Positions 35,442 to 48,744 of a DNA stretch of 64,000 nt are shown here, one piece after another (positions within the stretch are counted from its first letter, which is position 1; each line of letters opens with the position of its first letter). The position numbers and the translations under genes were made by a program. The notes beneath the pieces are model-generated. The model saw only the letters and a list, made by a program, of their open reading frames with translations, ran no database searches and was not told the origin of the DNA. The stretch spans positions 5,001-69,000 of the forward strand of contig JABUQX010014010.1 of NCBI GenBank assembly GCA_015478945.1, in the 5' to 3' direction. This DNA is from Trachelipus rathkii. Lineage: Eukaryota > Arthropoda > Malacostraca > Isopoda > Trachelipodidae.

Positions 35442-36450
35442 TTACTTCTTCATTACCAGAAATCGTTCCAAAACAAGCATAACATATTTAAGAGGATTAA
35501 GAGCAGTAGTTGTCACTAATGATTGAGACTGCAATGTAGTACATAATAGAAGAGTGAAGGAGAATAAAGTTGAAATTATAATTAAAATTATAAATAGTTC
35601 GCTGGTGATTATAGATTTCAAAAGATTTGATGATTTAGAAGAAGGTTCAATATTTTGATCCATCTCAAACTCCTCTAAGGCTTCGACAATTGTTCTAAAA
35701 ACTTCATTAAATCATTTATTTAGAGTTTCTCTAAGAAATTCAACAAAACTTAACCTAGCCTAACCTTAACCTAACCTAACTCCTGCGGCTGGCTGTACGG
35801 GAAATTTTTTTGATGTGTCGACTATTTTCCCTCTCGATCAAATGGACTAGTGCCCATTTCAGAAGATTTGAGAATTTAGAAGAAGGTTCAACATCTTGAT
35901 CCATCTGAAGCTCCTCTATGGCTTCGACAATGTTATAAAAACTTTTCTAAATCTTAATTAGCCATGGTTACTTTTCACCCATCTTGTTTAGAATTCCGTC
36001 TTAGTTTTGCCCATTTTGTCTATAGGAAAATCTTTCCTATTTCTTTTATATTAAAATAATTGTCTGCATTGGTGAACTAAAATAGTGCGAAGTTGTTTTC
36101 ATTGTGTCATTAAGGGTTGTAATGTGCTGTACTCCATATGAATGTGAACTGCATTAACATGCAGTGCCGTTGTATATTTGTCGATATCTTGAACACTTCT
36201 AAAATTGTTCTTTATTGCTGCTGCATCATCATCATATTTCTGTTTAAACAGAAAGACATTATGTATTTCAAGCTCCGAAGTATTATTATCTCAGCTAGAG
36301 ATTCTTCTTTTGTGCTTTCAACAGCCACAAACCTAAGATTTCTTCACGAATCATAAATGTTTTCCTCATTTCATTAATATATATATATATATCATATTAT
36401 ATATATATTAAATATATAATATTATATAATATATATATATATTATAATAT

Positions 36451-36485
<35 letters not shown>

Positions 36486-36641
36486 CTATATATATAATTT
36501 GCTTTGATTATTAATTATCATTTTTACTATTATAATAAATTAAAATTAAGAGTCTTAAGCCATCAAATTTTTTTTTGATATTTTAAATAATTTCGGGGAA
36601 GGGTTGAGACCCCTGGACCCCCATCGGCTACGCGGCCTTGT
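35442..36641 (-). pseudogene. hAT transposon (ZMYM/DUF4371-like), degenerate, with internal duplication
   Basis: The element is read right to left. Its 5' end is near 36641: in minus sense it begins 'caaggccgcgtagccgatgg', then G/C-rich 'ggggtccaggggtctc' (36590-36641), like the ends of many hAT elements. The transposase appears as KMGEK near 35985, in the place of the family's T-R-W-V-E-K, then NIVEAIEELQMDQDVEP. After an interruption come FRTIVEALEEFEMDQNIEP, SSKSSNLLKSI, FIILIIISTLFSFTLLLCTT and LQSQSLVTTTALNPLKYVML, corresponding to the family's 'F..L..V..I..-T..LS..LQ...-DL..A' core segment, ending at a stop at 35442. A TA array (36380-36500) lies inside. The N-terminal zinc finger, catalytic residues and C-terminal dimerisation domain are not recognised. 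Confidence 0.72.
35615..35950. repeat. Direct duplication of about 90 bp flanking a TTAGG-like tract
   Basis: Copy 1 (about 35617-35708) and copy 2 (about 35862-35950) share 'agaagatttga', 'tttagaagaaggttca', 'ttgatccatct' and 'ggcttcgacaat', with roughly ten differences. Both encode the same hAT segment on the minus strand. The 150 bp between them holds CCTAA-type repeats at 35750-35781 and an unassigned segment. Confidence 0.85.
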
Positions 36642-36922
36642 AAATATATATTATTATATATATATATATATATATAAATTATATATACTATTAATATATT
36701 ATATATAAATATATATATATATAATATATATAATATATATTATAATATAATATATATATATAATATAGATATACGATATTATAATATATAATATATATAA
36801 ATATAATAATAATATATATATATTATATTATATAGTATATATATAATATAATATTATATAATATTATATATATATATATGATACTATTTATATATATATA
36901 TATCATATTATATATCTATATA
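36642..36922. repeat. TA dinucleotide array
   Basis: Interrupted TA repeats directly next to the hAT end. Confidence 0.9.
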
Positions 36923-38129
36923 TTGAACTTTTTTGTTAAACGTTACCTTGTCTTCTTAATTCGTTTGGTGGTTCTTAATATTTCTTTTGTTTTCCTTTTT
37001 AAGTTGGAGAAAAAAAAAATATTTAAACATCAATAATTAAATAAATAAAAAATACGTATAATAGTACTTTATGCATAAAACAGAAAACGTGATATTTTAT
37101 TTAATAAATTTTGAGTATGAGAAGCGTTTTGGTCGTCCTTTCAATTATGTATTATTTTTATTAAAGTATAAGGTATCAGTTTTACGTTTCTTGGTAAAAA
37201 AAAAAAAAAAAAAAAAAAAAAAGATTCTTCTATCGATTTTGTTCTCCTCTCTTTTCAAGTTGCCGAAACCAAAAAAAGGAAAAAAAAAAGAAAAAGAATA
37301 TTGTTTAAATTTTCGCTCTTTTGCTCTTTCAATCATTGGTGGATGTTCGGGTTTTAAGCTTTTATTGCTACCGAATTATCCCTATATGCAATTTTTTTAT
37401 ATAAAAAAAAACCATAGAATATATATATATACTATATATATATATAATATATATATATATTGTAAATAATATATATATATATATTATATATATAATATAA
37501 TATATAATATTATAATATATATATATATATATATAGTATTATGATATAATTATATATAGTACGGTATATATATATTGTAAAGGAACTCTCTCAAAGGGAC
37601 GATTTGTTCTAAAAAACAATATTGCATTGTAAAATAAATTGTGGTTAGTAGATCGTCAATCACTGATGCTAGAGTGGGTCCCCTTTAAGACTTTCCTTTT
37701 GCATAAACGCAACAATCACAACCCAGTAAGCATGTTTTGAAAAAGAATTTAATTTATAATAATAATTAATAATGAAATAAAAAAAAAATAATAAATAAAA
37801 AAAAAAATATAAATAAAACTAATAATTAATAATAATAAAGAAAAGAAATTAATAATTAATAATCATATTTAATATTAAAAATTTAGTTTAAATTCTTGTT
37901 TATTATACATGAATGGAATAGGAAGAGAAGCTTAGTTAGTCAATGTGTTCACAAACTCCTCTTGAAAGTTGTGTATTAGGAAAGTTTACCTTTTTTTTTT
38001 CTTTTTTCTAATTAAAAAAAAATGGAGTAAAATTTCGTCGACTTCATTGGCAATAGTTTGTGAATTTCTTTCGTAATTCTTCAGTCTAGATTTGAATATT
38101 CAAACACACAATTTTCAAGTTTTTGCGCT
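36923..38129. other. AT-rich sequence with long A runs
   Basis: An A27 run lies at 37196-37222. TA repeats lie at 37415-37575 and AAT-like sequence at 37755-37880. The plus frame at 37071-37469 crosses the A run (poly-Lys) and is not supported as a gene. Confidence 0.6.
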
Positions 38130-38217
38130 GACACACACACGACGACACACACACACACACACACACCACACACACACACTATATTATATATATATATAAT
38201 ATATAGTATATACTATA

Positions 38218-38250
<33 letters not shown>

Positions 38251-38315
38251 ATATATATATATAGTATATAATATATATATATATATATATAGTATATATA
38301 TATATATATATTAAT
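38130..38315. repeat. CA microsatellite leading into TA array
   Basis: CA repeats cover 38130-38180 and TA repeats 38181-38315. Confidence 0.92.
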
Positions 38316-39011
38316 ATGGGGGGGAACTAACACAAGTGCTTGTAGGCTTACTTAGGCATATAATTTAGATTATTTGAAGAAAATGTACGTAGAAATCAAT
38401 TTACTTGATAACTTTTTTTTTTTTTTTTTTTTATAAAATACACATTTCATTTAAATACAAAATGAGCTTAAGGAAAAGTTGCCATTTTCACCGATATTAT
38501 TAATTTCATTACACTACGTAGTACATACCCATGATATTGTAAGCTTAATTATTTGTCGTTTCTTATAAATAAAATTTATTTACTGTATAAGATTAAGCAA
38601 AAAAAAATAATTTTGATTCTTTTAAACTTTGAATTCCGAATTCAACTTTATTTATTTATTTATTTATTTTTGTTTTTCAATGCTCTAAAATCCTTGTTAT
38701 AATTGGAATATGTATGCAATCACTTGTTTTTAAAATGGACCTGAAATTTTCTCATTGAAATAATTAAACTCTTAAGACTGTAAAATCTGAAATTGAACCT
38801 TTTATTTATTTATTTCTCTGAAACACTAGCAAGTGTTCAAAAATTAAAATTTATATATTGAAAAGTACGAATAAGTAAGTAGGTTGAAAAGTGGTAGTGG
38901 TAGTCACTTTGCTAATACTTTAAATAAATGTTTTCTAGTCTTTCATTGAAACTGTTCTGTTCTCCTTCCTCTATTATTATAATTATATTATTATTATTAT
39001 TATTAATTGAT

Positions 39012-39066
<55 letters not shown>

Positions 39067-40346
39067 ATACGCCCTATTTATTGCAACAAAAAGTTTACCA
39101 CTACTATATTCATAAAATTATAAAACGTATTCGAAACATCAGAGAGAATTACAAAAGAAAAATATGACGAATGTTGCTAGAAAGTGGCTGAAAATAGAAT
39201 CCACAGATCACATAAAAAGAAATGATCACTTTACACAACTTTGGGAAAAGAAAAGTCAATCCTAGTAGTTTTAAGTTTATCTTCTGATTATTCAGCCAGA
39301 CAGCCACAAGTGAATCATTAGAAGAATACATTATTAAATTGTAAATGACAAGAGGTATTATTACTGTAGCTATATAAAAAAGAAAAGAAAAATATAGAAT
39401 AAGTCTTAACGTAACTTGCTTCATAAATGTTGCAAAAGTTTGTGATCCATCAGCTTCTTCAATAATGATTCATTCAATAAGTAAACTTATTGTTACGTGT
39501 TATTTGATAGTCATGACATACCAGGCATATCATAAGTAAAAGTAATAAAGTAATATATTTAAATATATATATTATTTAAACTTCGAACATTGTCACCACC
39601 ATAATCTGAGGCTCTGGAAAGTTAGCTTGTTATCTCCCTATAATTTATTTGTAGAATAATACTGAAATGGTATTATTACAAAAAAAAAAAAAATATTCAA
39701 TTATTGATAATTTTGTTTTATGCTCCAAAATTGAAATTTTAAAAAAGCGACTGGGCCGGGATTTTTTTTTGTGGTCCAACCCTGTAATTAACCCCTTAAG
39801 CAGAGTTCTCTTTTTTTTTTTTATCGGGGTTTTAAACTTTTAACTTCATGAAGAATATTCTTTTTACTCGGTATTATTTCTAAAATCTAACAATAATTAT
39901 AATTAGTTCATAATCGCGTTGCGTCGGATGAATTTTTGTTCAAATATTTTTTGAGAATTGTATGGGACTAGTGAGAAGGTTTGTAATATCCTGACTAAAT
40001 GTGTTTTCATTTTACTTTGATATATATTCTTTGTTTTAAAAAAATACAAGAAGGATTGAAATTACAAACTATTTCATTTCTTTCTTCTCTGCTATAAAAC
40101 CTTAGGACATATCGTTGTTCATATATGTTAGAAAGGTTTCTGTAGGAAATGTAATGAGAATTATTTCAAAGTCTGAAGAATTCTTGCTTGAAAATTTACA
40201 CGACACATTAATAGCAACATCCATTGAAGAAGATTATTTTTACAATAGAGAATTTAACTTCCATTACATTAAATTACCTCACAATATATGAAATTTAATA
40301 TTATACGTTGATATATCTATGGTAATCCATAATACAAGTTATAGTA

Positions 40347-40385
<39 letters not shown>

Positions 40386-42060
40386 TATAATTAATTTTTC
40401 CATTGTCAAAAAGCTAATATCAAACATTTCCTATAAGTTTCGTGAAATTCGACATGCTTTACTATTAAGAAGCTTTGTTATTATATTGTATTAGGAGCGG
40501 TATATAGCGCAATGTATAGCTATACTATAGTATAATTTATATTACTATATATATAATATATTTATAATATATAATATATATATATATAAATAATATAAAT
40601 ATATATATTTATATATATATATATATATACTATATAATATATATAGTAATGAAGTATATAGAGTGAGTATATTCAGGGATGGCCCTAATATAGTGCGGGG
40701 TAATAAAGGATAGATAGTAGGTAAAAGTTATGGTATATATAATGATTATAGTATGTAAGAGGAGTAGCTGAAGATATTATAGAACGAAACGATATAAATA
40801 GGTATGTAGTAAGTAAGTAAATGTAAACGGTATAAATGAATATTAAATATTATATACTATATATAAATATATAATAAGTAATATACTTCAGTAATATGCT
40901 ACAGCGGTATATATTGTAAGGAGAGGCAGCAATAGTAAATCTAGTTAATAGTAAGATATACTGTATTATTATATTTTACCCTGTATAGGACAGAGCATGC
41001 GCCTAGGTCGGGGCAAAGGGAATACTCGCTAAACGCCCTATAATGAACTGTGATTATCGACTGGATATAGTATTAAGTTTGATAAAATATAACTACTAGA
41101 GGCTTTACTAGGCTAATATTCCATATGGCTATATACAAACTTAAATAAGCCATAATAGACTACTCATGTATGTTGAGAGTCTCTGTAGTGAACAGTAATG
41201 ACATCTTGTTTTAAGTACTGTACCTTGTGTAAATATATTAGTATATTGATAAAAGTCTATATAATAAATTATACGCAATATGATTATGTAAAAGAATGGC
41301 TCAATATCTTTAAGTATAATATGTCATATAATGTTAGTAAAAATTAGAAGAAGACTCCTTTATTTTACACTTATAGCTACGTTGTATAGACATATATACC
41401 TATAATTAAATTTCACAACAGTTCACCAAGGCTAATGTATATAGAATAATGTTAGTATTGGCAAGTAATAATATATTCAGTATGAAATTTTCCTATAAAT
41501 AACATCCTAGGCTGATCACAATATATGGTACTCATATTGCCAGAATGATTCTTTAAAGGAGCTCATAAATCTTCTTGAATAACAATATATTTTCTGAAAT
41601 TATATATTATTAATGTACTTAGATCAAGGCTAAACTATGACGTTTTTTTTACTATATACTGAGTATATGTATTATAAACAATACCTGGAATTAAGTGAAG
41701 AAAGCAGTAAGTAAATGGTCCTCAATTTGTAACAAGCCCAATATGTTATTGGACGCCGGTACTAATATTAGCGAGATTTAAGAAAAAAATATATTTTGTT
41801 CTTATCAGTGTCGCCAACCCCTCAAAAATTAAGTTCTATAATACGAGAGTTTAATTATAAGCTATATATTCTTAACATTCTGAACATAGATTATCTGATA
41901 AAAATACCCCTTAAAGATTTTGCCCTAATGGGATTGCGAAACCTGTAACCCTTGAAATAATACCATTCAATGATAACAGTCCTTTATTTGATATAAAAAT
42001 CTTTTAGATCGGGACTTCGTTAATGTTCTGTTTCTGTCTAAGACTTAGATTCTAATATAG
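38316..42060. other. AT-rich intergenic DNA, microsatellites only
   Basis: Contains T runs near 38408-38432, a TTA array at 38971-39066 (poly-Leu frame, artefact), an AAT array at 40347-40386 and a TA block at 40510-40640. A minus frame at 39149-39424 (91 codons) has three hydrophobic stretches but matches no family I know. Nothing else was recognised. Confidence 0.55.
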
Positions 42061-43740
42061 GTATTATATATATATATAACGATATATGATATATAATATA
42101 TTATTAAATATAAATTATCGTATATATATATATCTAGTTTTTAATATTAATTACATATAGTATTTAGATAATTAATAGTAAATATATATATATATAATAT
42201 ATGTATAGATACATGTATAGTCTATATATATATTATTATATATAGTATATATATATATATATATATAAATTATATAGATATATATATACAATGCGAGCGT
42301 AGCTCTCTGTTTAGGCAAGCGCTGAACAGGTCGGCATTCCAGCTTAGACGACGCAGCATTATTATTATTGATTAGTTATTATTATTATTATTATATTATT
42401 CATATTGAATGATTTGATTATTATTATATTAGTTAATTATATGTTTGTCTATACTTAGTAGTAGATATTAATAATGTCTGGATGCGTAGATTATACTCTT
42501 ATATATTATTATTATTATTATTATTATTATTCGTGTTATTATATTATTATTTATAATTATATTTTTTTTTTATTTAAATAATAAATAATAAAATGAATGA
42601 ATATTAATAATGAAGAATAATACTAACTTTCAAAGAAATACTAATATTAATCCTTATGAAGATGATAATAATCAATTAATGATTAAGTATTTTATTGTAA
42701 TATTTATTATTGTTATATAATATTATATATTACTTGTAATTTAAATATATTTAATTAATATATTCTTATATAATATGATATTTGAGATACAAGAGAGTAA
42801 TCTTTTAAAAGCTAATTGATTATTATATTAATTAAATATATATTTATCATTAAGTATTTAATATTAATTATTATATAATTTGTTGTATCTTCTTTTCAGA
42901 TTGTTGTATTATTGAAATTTAATGGATGGCATATACTTTATTGGTGGATATGACATTAATTAATTTAATTATTAGCTATTAATTTATATATTATAAAGTA
43001 TATATATTAGAATTTGATTAATTGGTATTACTTTATTATTAATACTATACATAAACCTACCGTTATATTATTATATTAGATATTTATTGATTAATACTAT
43101 ATATATATTATTATTGATATTATATTTAATATTAGAATTTTATTTTATTATTATTATTTTTATTATTATATATATTATTGAAAAAATTATTTAATATGTA
43201 AAGGAATATATTTGATTGGTTACAAAATCAATCCAAGGAAAGGATCGCCCAATTAAATGTAATAGATTTTACACAGGTAGCTTAATAAGAAGTAAAAAGT
43301 AACTCTTAATAAATTAAATTATATATATGTAATGTATTTATGTATGAGTTATTTATTATATAATTATTATTATATAATTATTTTTTGATTTACCGTATTT
43401 CTATTATTTATTATATATTATATATTATCATTATATTATTAATTATTATATATTATTAATTATATTATATATTACTTAATTATATTAGTGATATGATCTG
43501 ATAGTTATGATAAATAATTGTGAAAATTAAATTTATTTAGAATATTAAAATATTTAATTGAGTTAACAAAGCAGTGAAATGAGAGCTTGATAATAAATCT
43601 ATAATATTATGACTATAAATTATATATAAACTATTTTATCAATAATTAATATAATATAAATATTAATAATGAATTAATATAATAATATATAATAATATAA
43701 TATAAATAATAATTTAGATAATAATACAATGGTAGGTAAG
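42061..43740. other. Very AT-rich DNA with TA and ATT repeats
   Basis: TA tracts lie at 42065-42290 and ATT/TTA repeats at 42355-42560; degenerate ATTA sequence follows to 43740. No gene was seen. Confidence 0.65.
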
Positions 43741-46700
43741 AATAATAATTGTTCTAAAAATGGTACACCTTTAATGAAGTTGATTGGATTCTCTGAAATT
43801 AATGCCTACCTGAGAGTTGATGTATAATAATAATAAGCTTATAAGCAGACGACCCCTGATTATGATGCAATGAGACGCGTGGGCAGCAGTTCTGAGAGTT
43901 GTGTAGATAAGATTATGTTTACTTACTGCACAGATCTTAGTTACTGCACTCAGATAATTAAAGAGTATCTGTGTGGAAAAGAGAGATGATATTGTTCATT
44001 GAACAATCGGGTCATAAAAATTCACATTTAGCGTAATTATAGCAATATAAGAACTAGTAGATTGAATTATAGTTACAATGAACATAAATAAAAGTTATAG
44101 ATATATTTTGATGATATCATCCTCTAATCACTTAGTCCCCGCTGACGTTTCCGAAAGAAATTAAGTATATAATGTCGCATTTTTGTAAAAACACGTTGGA
44201 GATACTTAAATACAGGTAGTGTCTTATTGAATACCCCGATAAAGATGTCAGACAAGTATTGTTAGCGTCAATGATGCAGTGATTACTAGAGTAATACAGT
44301 TCATACACACTTATGATAACATTACGGTTACTTATTATACTTATTTTGAAGCATAAACATAATAAATAGATCCTTATAACACGCATACTATAAAGCTTTA
44401 CGCAGTCTGAATCGCGTCTATCGTACTCTTAACATCACTGATTAGAGAGTGTATTCGTAGTCACCGAATTTATCTGCGAAGTATCCAATGCTTAGGAACT
44501 GGACAATGATCCCTCACTATATCTTACGATACTCTCTTGCCGCGCTGTCATTATGATAGCTCAGTTCTCGAGTGATCACTATATCTCAGGTGACGGGGCT
44601 CTAATACATAGGTAGTACCGGTTGTACTACCAAATGCTGCTCAGCTCTTTCACTGTATTTGGCTCGTACTTTATATACTATTGATAGTAAAGTCATATGC
44701 ACTTCTCTTAAGCTCACGGATGAATGTATTTGGACTGAAGCTTAGTCTTGCTACCCTCATCGCGAAACGCTAGTAGCTGTCTGATCATGCGCATATCAGA
44801 GGCGTTTAACTTATATATAGCAGCCACCATCTACAGTGTAGACAGAACTATACCCGACACGTCTACTGTGGTGAACTCTTAGCTTCTACAAGATGATGAA
44901 GAAACATTACAGAATATCCCAATTAATGTATACAATACGCTCGAGAGAGTCCATCGCTACTGGCTCGTTGATCTATTTATTCGCGCCAGAGTTCTTCCGT
45001 GACATCTTCCATACCTGCTTAGGACCAACGTATTTATCGTTTTGCCCACAACGACTTTTTGCGAAAGGCTGACATCTGCGACAGAAAGCCCAGTGTCTCC
45101 GCTACGTCTGGAGCGCTATGCATGTACACTACGGTCATTTACTAATTAGATCTGAATTTTATGAGTATAATACGTATGGATCATCAGGCACTCCAATATA
45201 ATACTCTATATCTGGTTGTTCTACGTTAAGGGACTGTATAATACGGCTTAATAAAAAGAACAGTAAAGATTTATCTCGTGTTCAGACTAAAATACTAGAG
45301 AATTACTATCTTGTATTATACCTCTTAGCCGTTATATGTACTACTGTAATGCTAATAAGGTTCACCTCACTGTGTGAGGCTCACCCTAATCGTATACTAG
45401 CTCGGACCCGGTGCATCTCACTCATTTAGAAAGTATTGCCCAGAATAGAGCAATAGTGAATATACAATAAAACTGGTATTCAATAACCAGTATTTACCAT
45501 CACGCCTCGTGCGAAATAATATGTCTGAACTGGGATAGAAGGGAAAAAAGGCCATAGCACCTACTGTCAGATACAGTGGGCTCAGAATGTCTAAAATAGA
45601 GGGTCATTTCCCACCCGAAACTGAGTTTATGCAACCTAATCATACAGACCTCACAATCAAATAGATACTTTTCATTAATGCTATAGATTCGATAATGTAG
45701 GTGAGGGTGCATAGATGTGAATGTAGTAGTTTCTGTGCTCTCAAATTCGCCAGGTATTTGTGGTGCTCTGAATGCCACCTGCCTTGCTTACTCGCAATGC
45801 TTTTTCCAACGTATCGAAAACTTTACATGCCCTACGCAGAGCTTATCTAAAAAAAAATAGAATTGATGTGTACAGGCTAACGAAAGTACTACCTTCTGCC
45901 AAAGTAAGTGGGTAAACAAGAGTTACGAAAGTATAAGCCTCTACCACAGTCAATCCAGGAAGCACGATGAGCTATATGTCGTAGGACATTATAGTGACAG
46001 AGTACGTAATCCTAGTAAAAAAATGATAGTTAATACTCCAAAAGAAAGTATCTTGCATTATTGAACCAATACACAAACGTCATACATTCAGTAAATAAAA
46101 TGGTAACGCTCGCTCACCCTATCAAACTAGCAATGTCAGAGTTAAAGGATCGACTATTCTCATCATTGGCTCTATGAATGACTAAGTGACACTGACCGCG
46201 TTGGCGATAATAATAATACGCTAGTATAGGGTATAATATAGTGAGTAGATGCTCAGAATATATATAAAAAATAATAATATCTTAAGATATAGTATATTTT
46301 AAAATATAATATAATATTCATCTATATTATATTACTGGCATCGATGTCTAATACAATACAATATCATTGTCCAAATTCGAACTCACAATCGAATCTTATA
46401 TCATCTAATCCAACCACCCATTCATTGAATCTTCCCCTAATTTATATAGTAAGAGACAAATAGGTTAATAGTGAGCGTTAAAACATTATACCGGAAAACA
46501 ATAATAAAATATAATATAAGTGTTTCATAGATTACGAGATTGTAAATGTTAGAATAAAGACATGTATCCCAGCCTTACTCCGCCCCCTTAGTATAAATAA
46601 TATCCATATTAGATTAGAGAACTCTCGCATGTCGCAGAAAAAAATCTCACACCCTAGAGGAGGACCATTGCGAAGAGACGCGGAGCAGTCAGGTATGCAT

Positions 46701-48540
46701 CGCGTCAATTGCTGCAACACCATAGTTCTTCAACTGTAGCGGTCTCATCGTCTTGCGCGCCACTGTAGCGCTACACCTACCTCCATAGTCTTCCCTCACG
46801 CACAACTGCAACTCTCCCTCCCTCCTATGCACTTCTCGTCCGCCGTCTCGGCGAGGAAACTCACATTCTTGTTGCTCGTCTGGGATCATTGTCCTTCCAT
46901 GACTGATATCCATCTTTCTTTCTTCGTGATCTCCCATTACCGGAGTCGATTCCTCAATACACACGTACCCACCTTATAACATCCGTTTAACCAGTATTCG
47001 CTACTGTTTCATCCCTCGACTTGCCATCATGAGACCAATGATCTCAATCTCAACTAACTTAATACATGTTTATTACTCATCCTAAGTTTACACCTCAAAT
47101 CTCATCACCCAGCGACAAAACTCTACTCAATACGTTCATTACACTCAGTTTTATTCAATATTCAAATTATTTCTCTACTGATCACACTTCCAGCACTCTC
47201 ATACGCAGAGTGAACCATATGAATTTAGATCATATACTTCTTATGCCAGAATACGCTCTACAGCATAACATTAACGTTACGAGGGGGTACAGTTCCGATC
47301 CACGCATTCCAGACTCCTCAGCGACTCATACCTCTAGGGTCCCGAATTTGTACATCCCAACGGGAATGTTAAGTCACAGCAGCCACGAACGATTGACAAG
47401 TGCCAGTTCACAACAGTTAATATGCTCTCAGAGGTACATCATCTTGTAATCAGCGCTACCGCCAGGTTCAATATCAACATGATACTAGCTAATATATTTT
47501 TATATATACAGCACTGGTGTCCACATGACCATTCCATCTAAACGTACTTCCACACTGAGGTGACTGTCCTCAAATTCCACAATTGATAAGCTACGCTTTA
47601 CTACTTAATCTTAACGTTTACTTGTGCAAACTTCTCCCTTATACCGATCCGATCCCTATCCAAAATACTCGCTAATAGTATCTACAAAACATCTCGTCAG
47701 ATGTCACCTACTACATAAACCAGAGATCATCACTAATAATATAGTAGTAAACCGTACAACTTATATCCTTTCTTCCTATATCATTATCTAACTTCAATCT
47801 CATTGTCATATCATCTATATCTCTTATTATTATTATTATGCTATTATTATCTTTTCATAATACTCTCTTACTCATAACAGATTAGTATTGACTCCTAAGT
47901 AGATTAACTTATCCAACATACTCCTGTCTCACATTTCTCTGTCATTATTATTTAAGTTAATATTAATATATTATCTCACTTTTCGACTCTATAATTTATT
48001 AATTTATAGATTCAGTCAGTTGTTGGTCATACATACATTATTATTACTAATTGCAGAAGCTTACATATTACTAATACACTAATTCACTAAACCTCCCATA
48101 AGATTTACCCTATTTAATCCTATTATACGCTGGCCTCTTTGCTCAATACCCTTTACCGCGATATAACTTCTTCATCCCTCATATATCACCAATCATTATT
48201 GTTAATATTAATAATAATGTTATTATTGATTAACTGCTATTAATATTACTTTGCAAAAACAGAATTGATGTCGAAAAGATATAATTATTAACTTCACTCT
48301 TTGAAATAGATAAATAAGACAAATATAATCAATAATAATATTCATCCCTACACACTCATAAACTAACTTATACTATCCTATAAGTAAAAGAATTATAACT
48401 CAATATTCAGTAAAATACTTAACTATAAAAGGTAATCTAAATATTGATCGCCGATCTCCTCAATCCTCATCGGAACAATACCATCCAAAATACGTTTTAG
48501 TGATATATAAACTTCCAATATCTCAATTGAATCAACTTCG
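43741..48540. other. Long mixed-composition island without recognised genes, C-rich toward the right
   Basis: About 4.8 kb almost free of TA arrays. From about 46900 it becomes C-rich and G-poor on the plus strand (47761-47820 has 14 C and 1 G). The longest frames are 127 codons at 47066-47449 (plus), 92 at 45500-45778 (minus) and 91 at 46689-46964 (minus). None shows a motif I can name, and the first lies in the skewed part, where stop codons are rare by composition. No transposase or reverse-transcriptase piece was found in six frames. Confidence 0.45.
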
Positions 48541-48744
48541 TAGTATCATATATATAATATATATATATTTTATATATTATATATATAATTATAGTATATA
48601 TATTATATAATATGATATATCATAATTATATATATAGTAGATATATATATATATATATATCTTATATACTAATATTTAATTAAGTACTATAGTATACTAT
48701 AGTAATATAGTATATATATATATTATAATTAATATTATGAGCCT
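48541..48744. repeat. TA dinucleotide array at a base-skew switch
   Basis: Interrupted TA repeats. Sequence to the left is C-rich/G-poor, sequence to the right G-rich/C-poor. Confidence 0.85.

Noticed and set aside
37071..37469. 132-codon frame with a poly-Lys centre
   Set aside because: It crosses an A27 run and TA repeats; composition explains it entirely.
38928..39167. Poly-Leu frame
   Set aside because: It is a translation of the TTA microsatellite at 38971-39066.
39149..39424. 91-codon hydrophobic frame as a chemoreceptor exon
   Set aside because: The hydrophobic stretches fit AT-rich composition, and no receptor signature or splice-site context was visible.
47066..47449. 127-codon frame as a possible secreted or regulatory protein
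   Set aside because: It sits in a C-rich, G-poor stretch in which long frames are expected. No signal peptide or known motif was seen.
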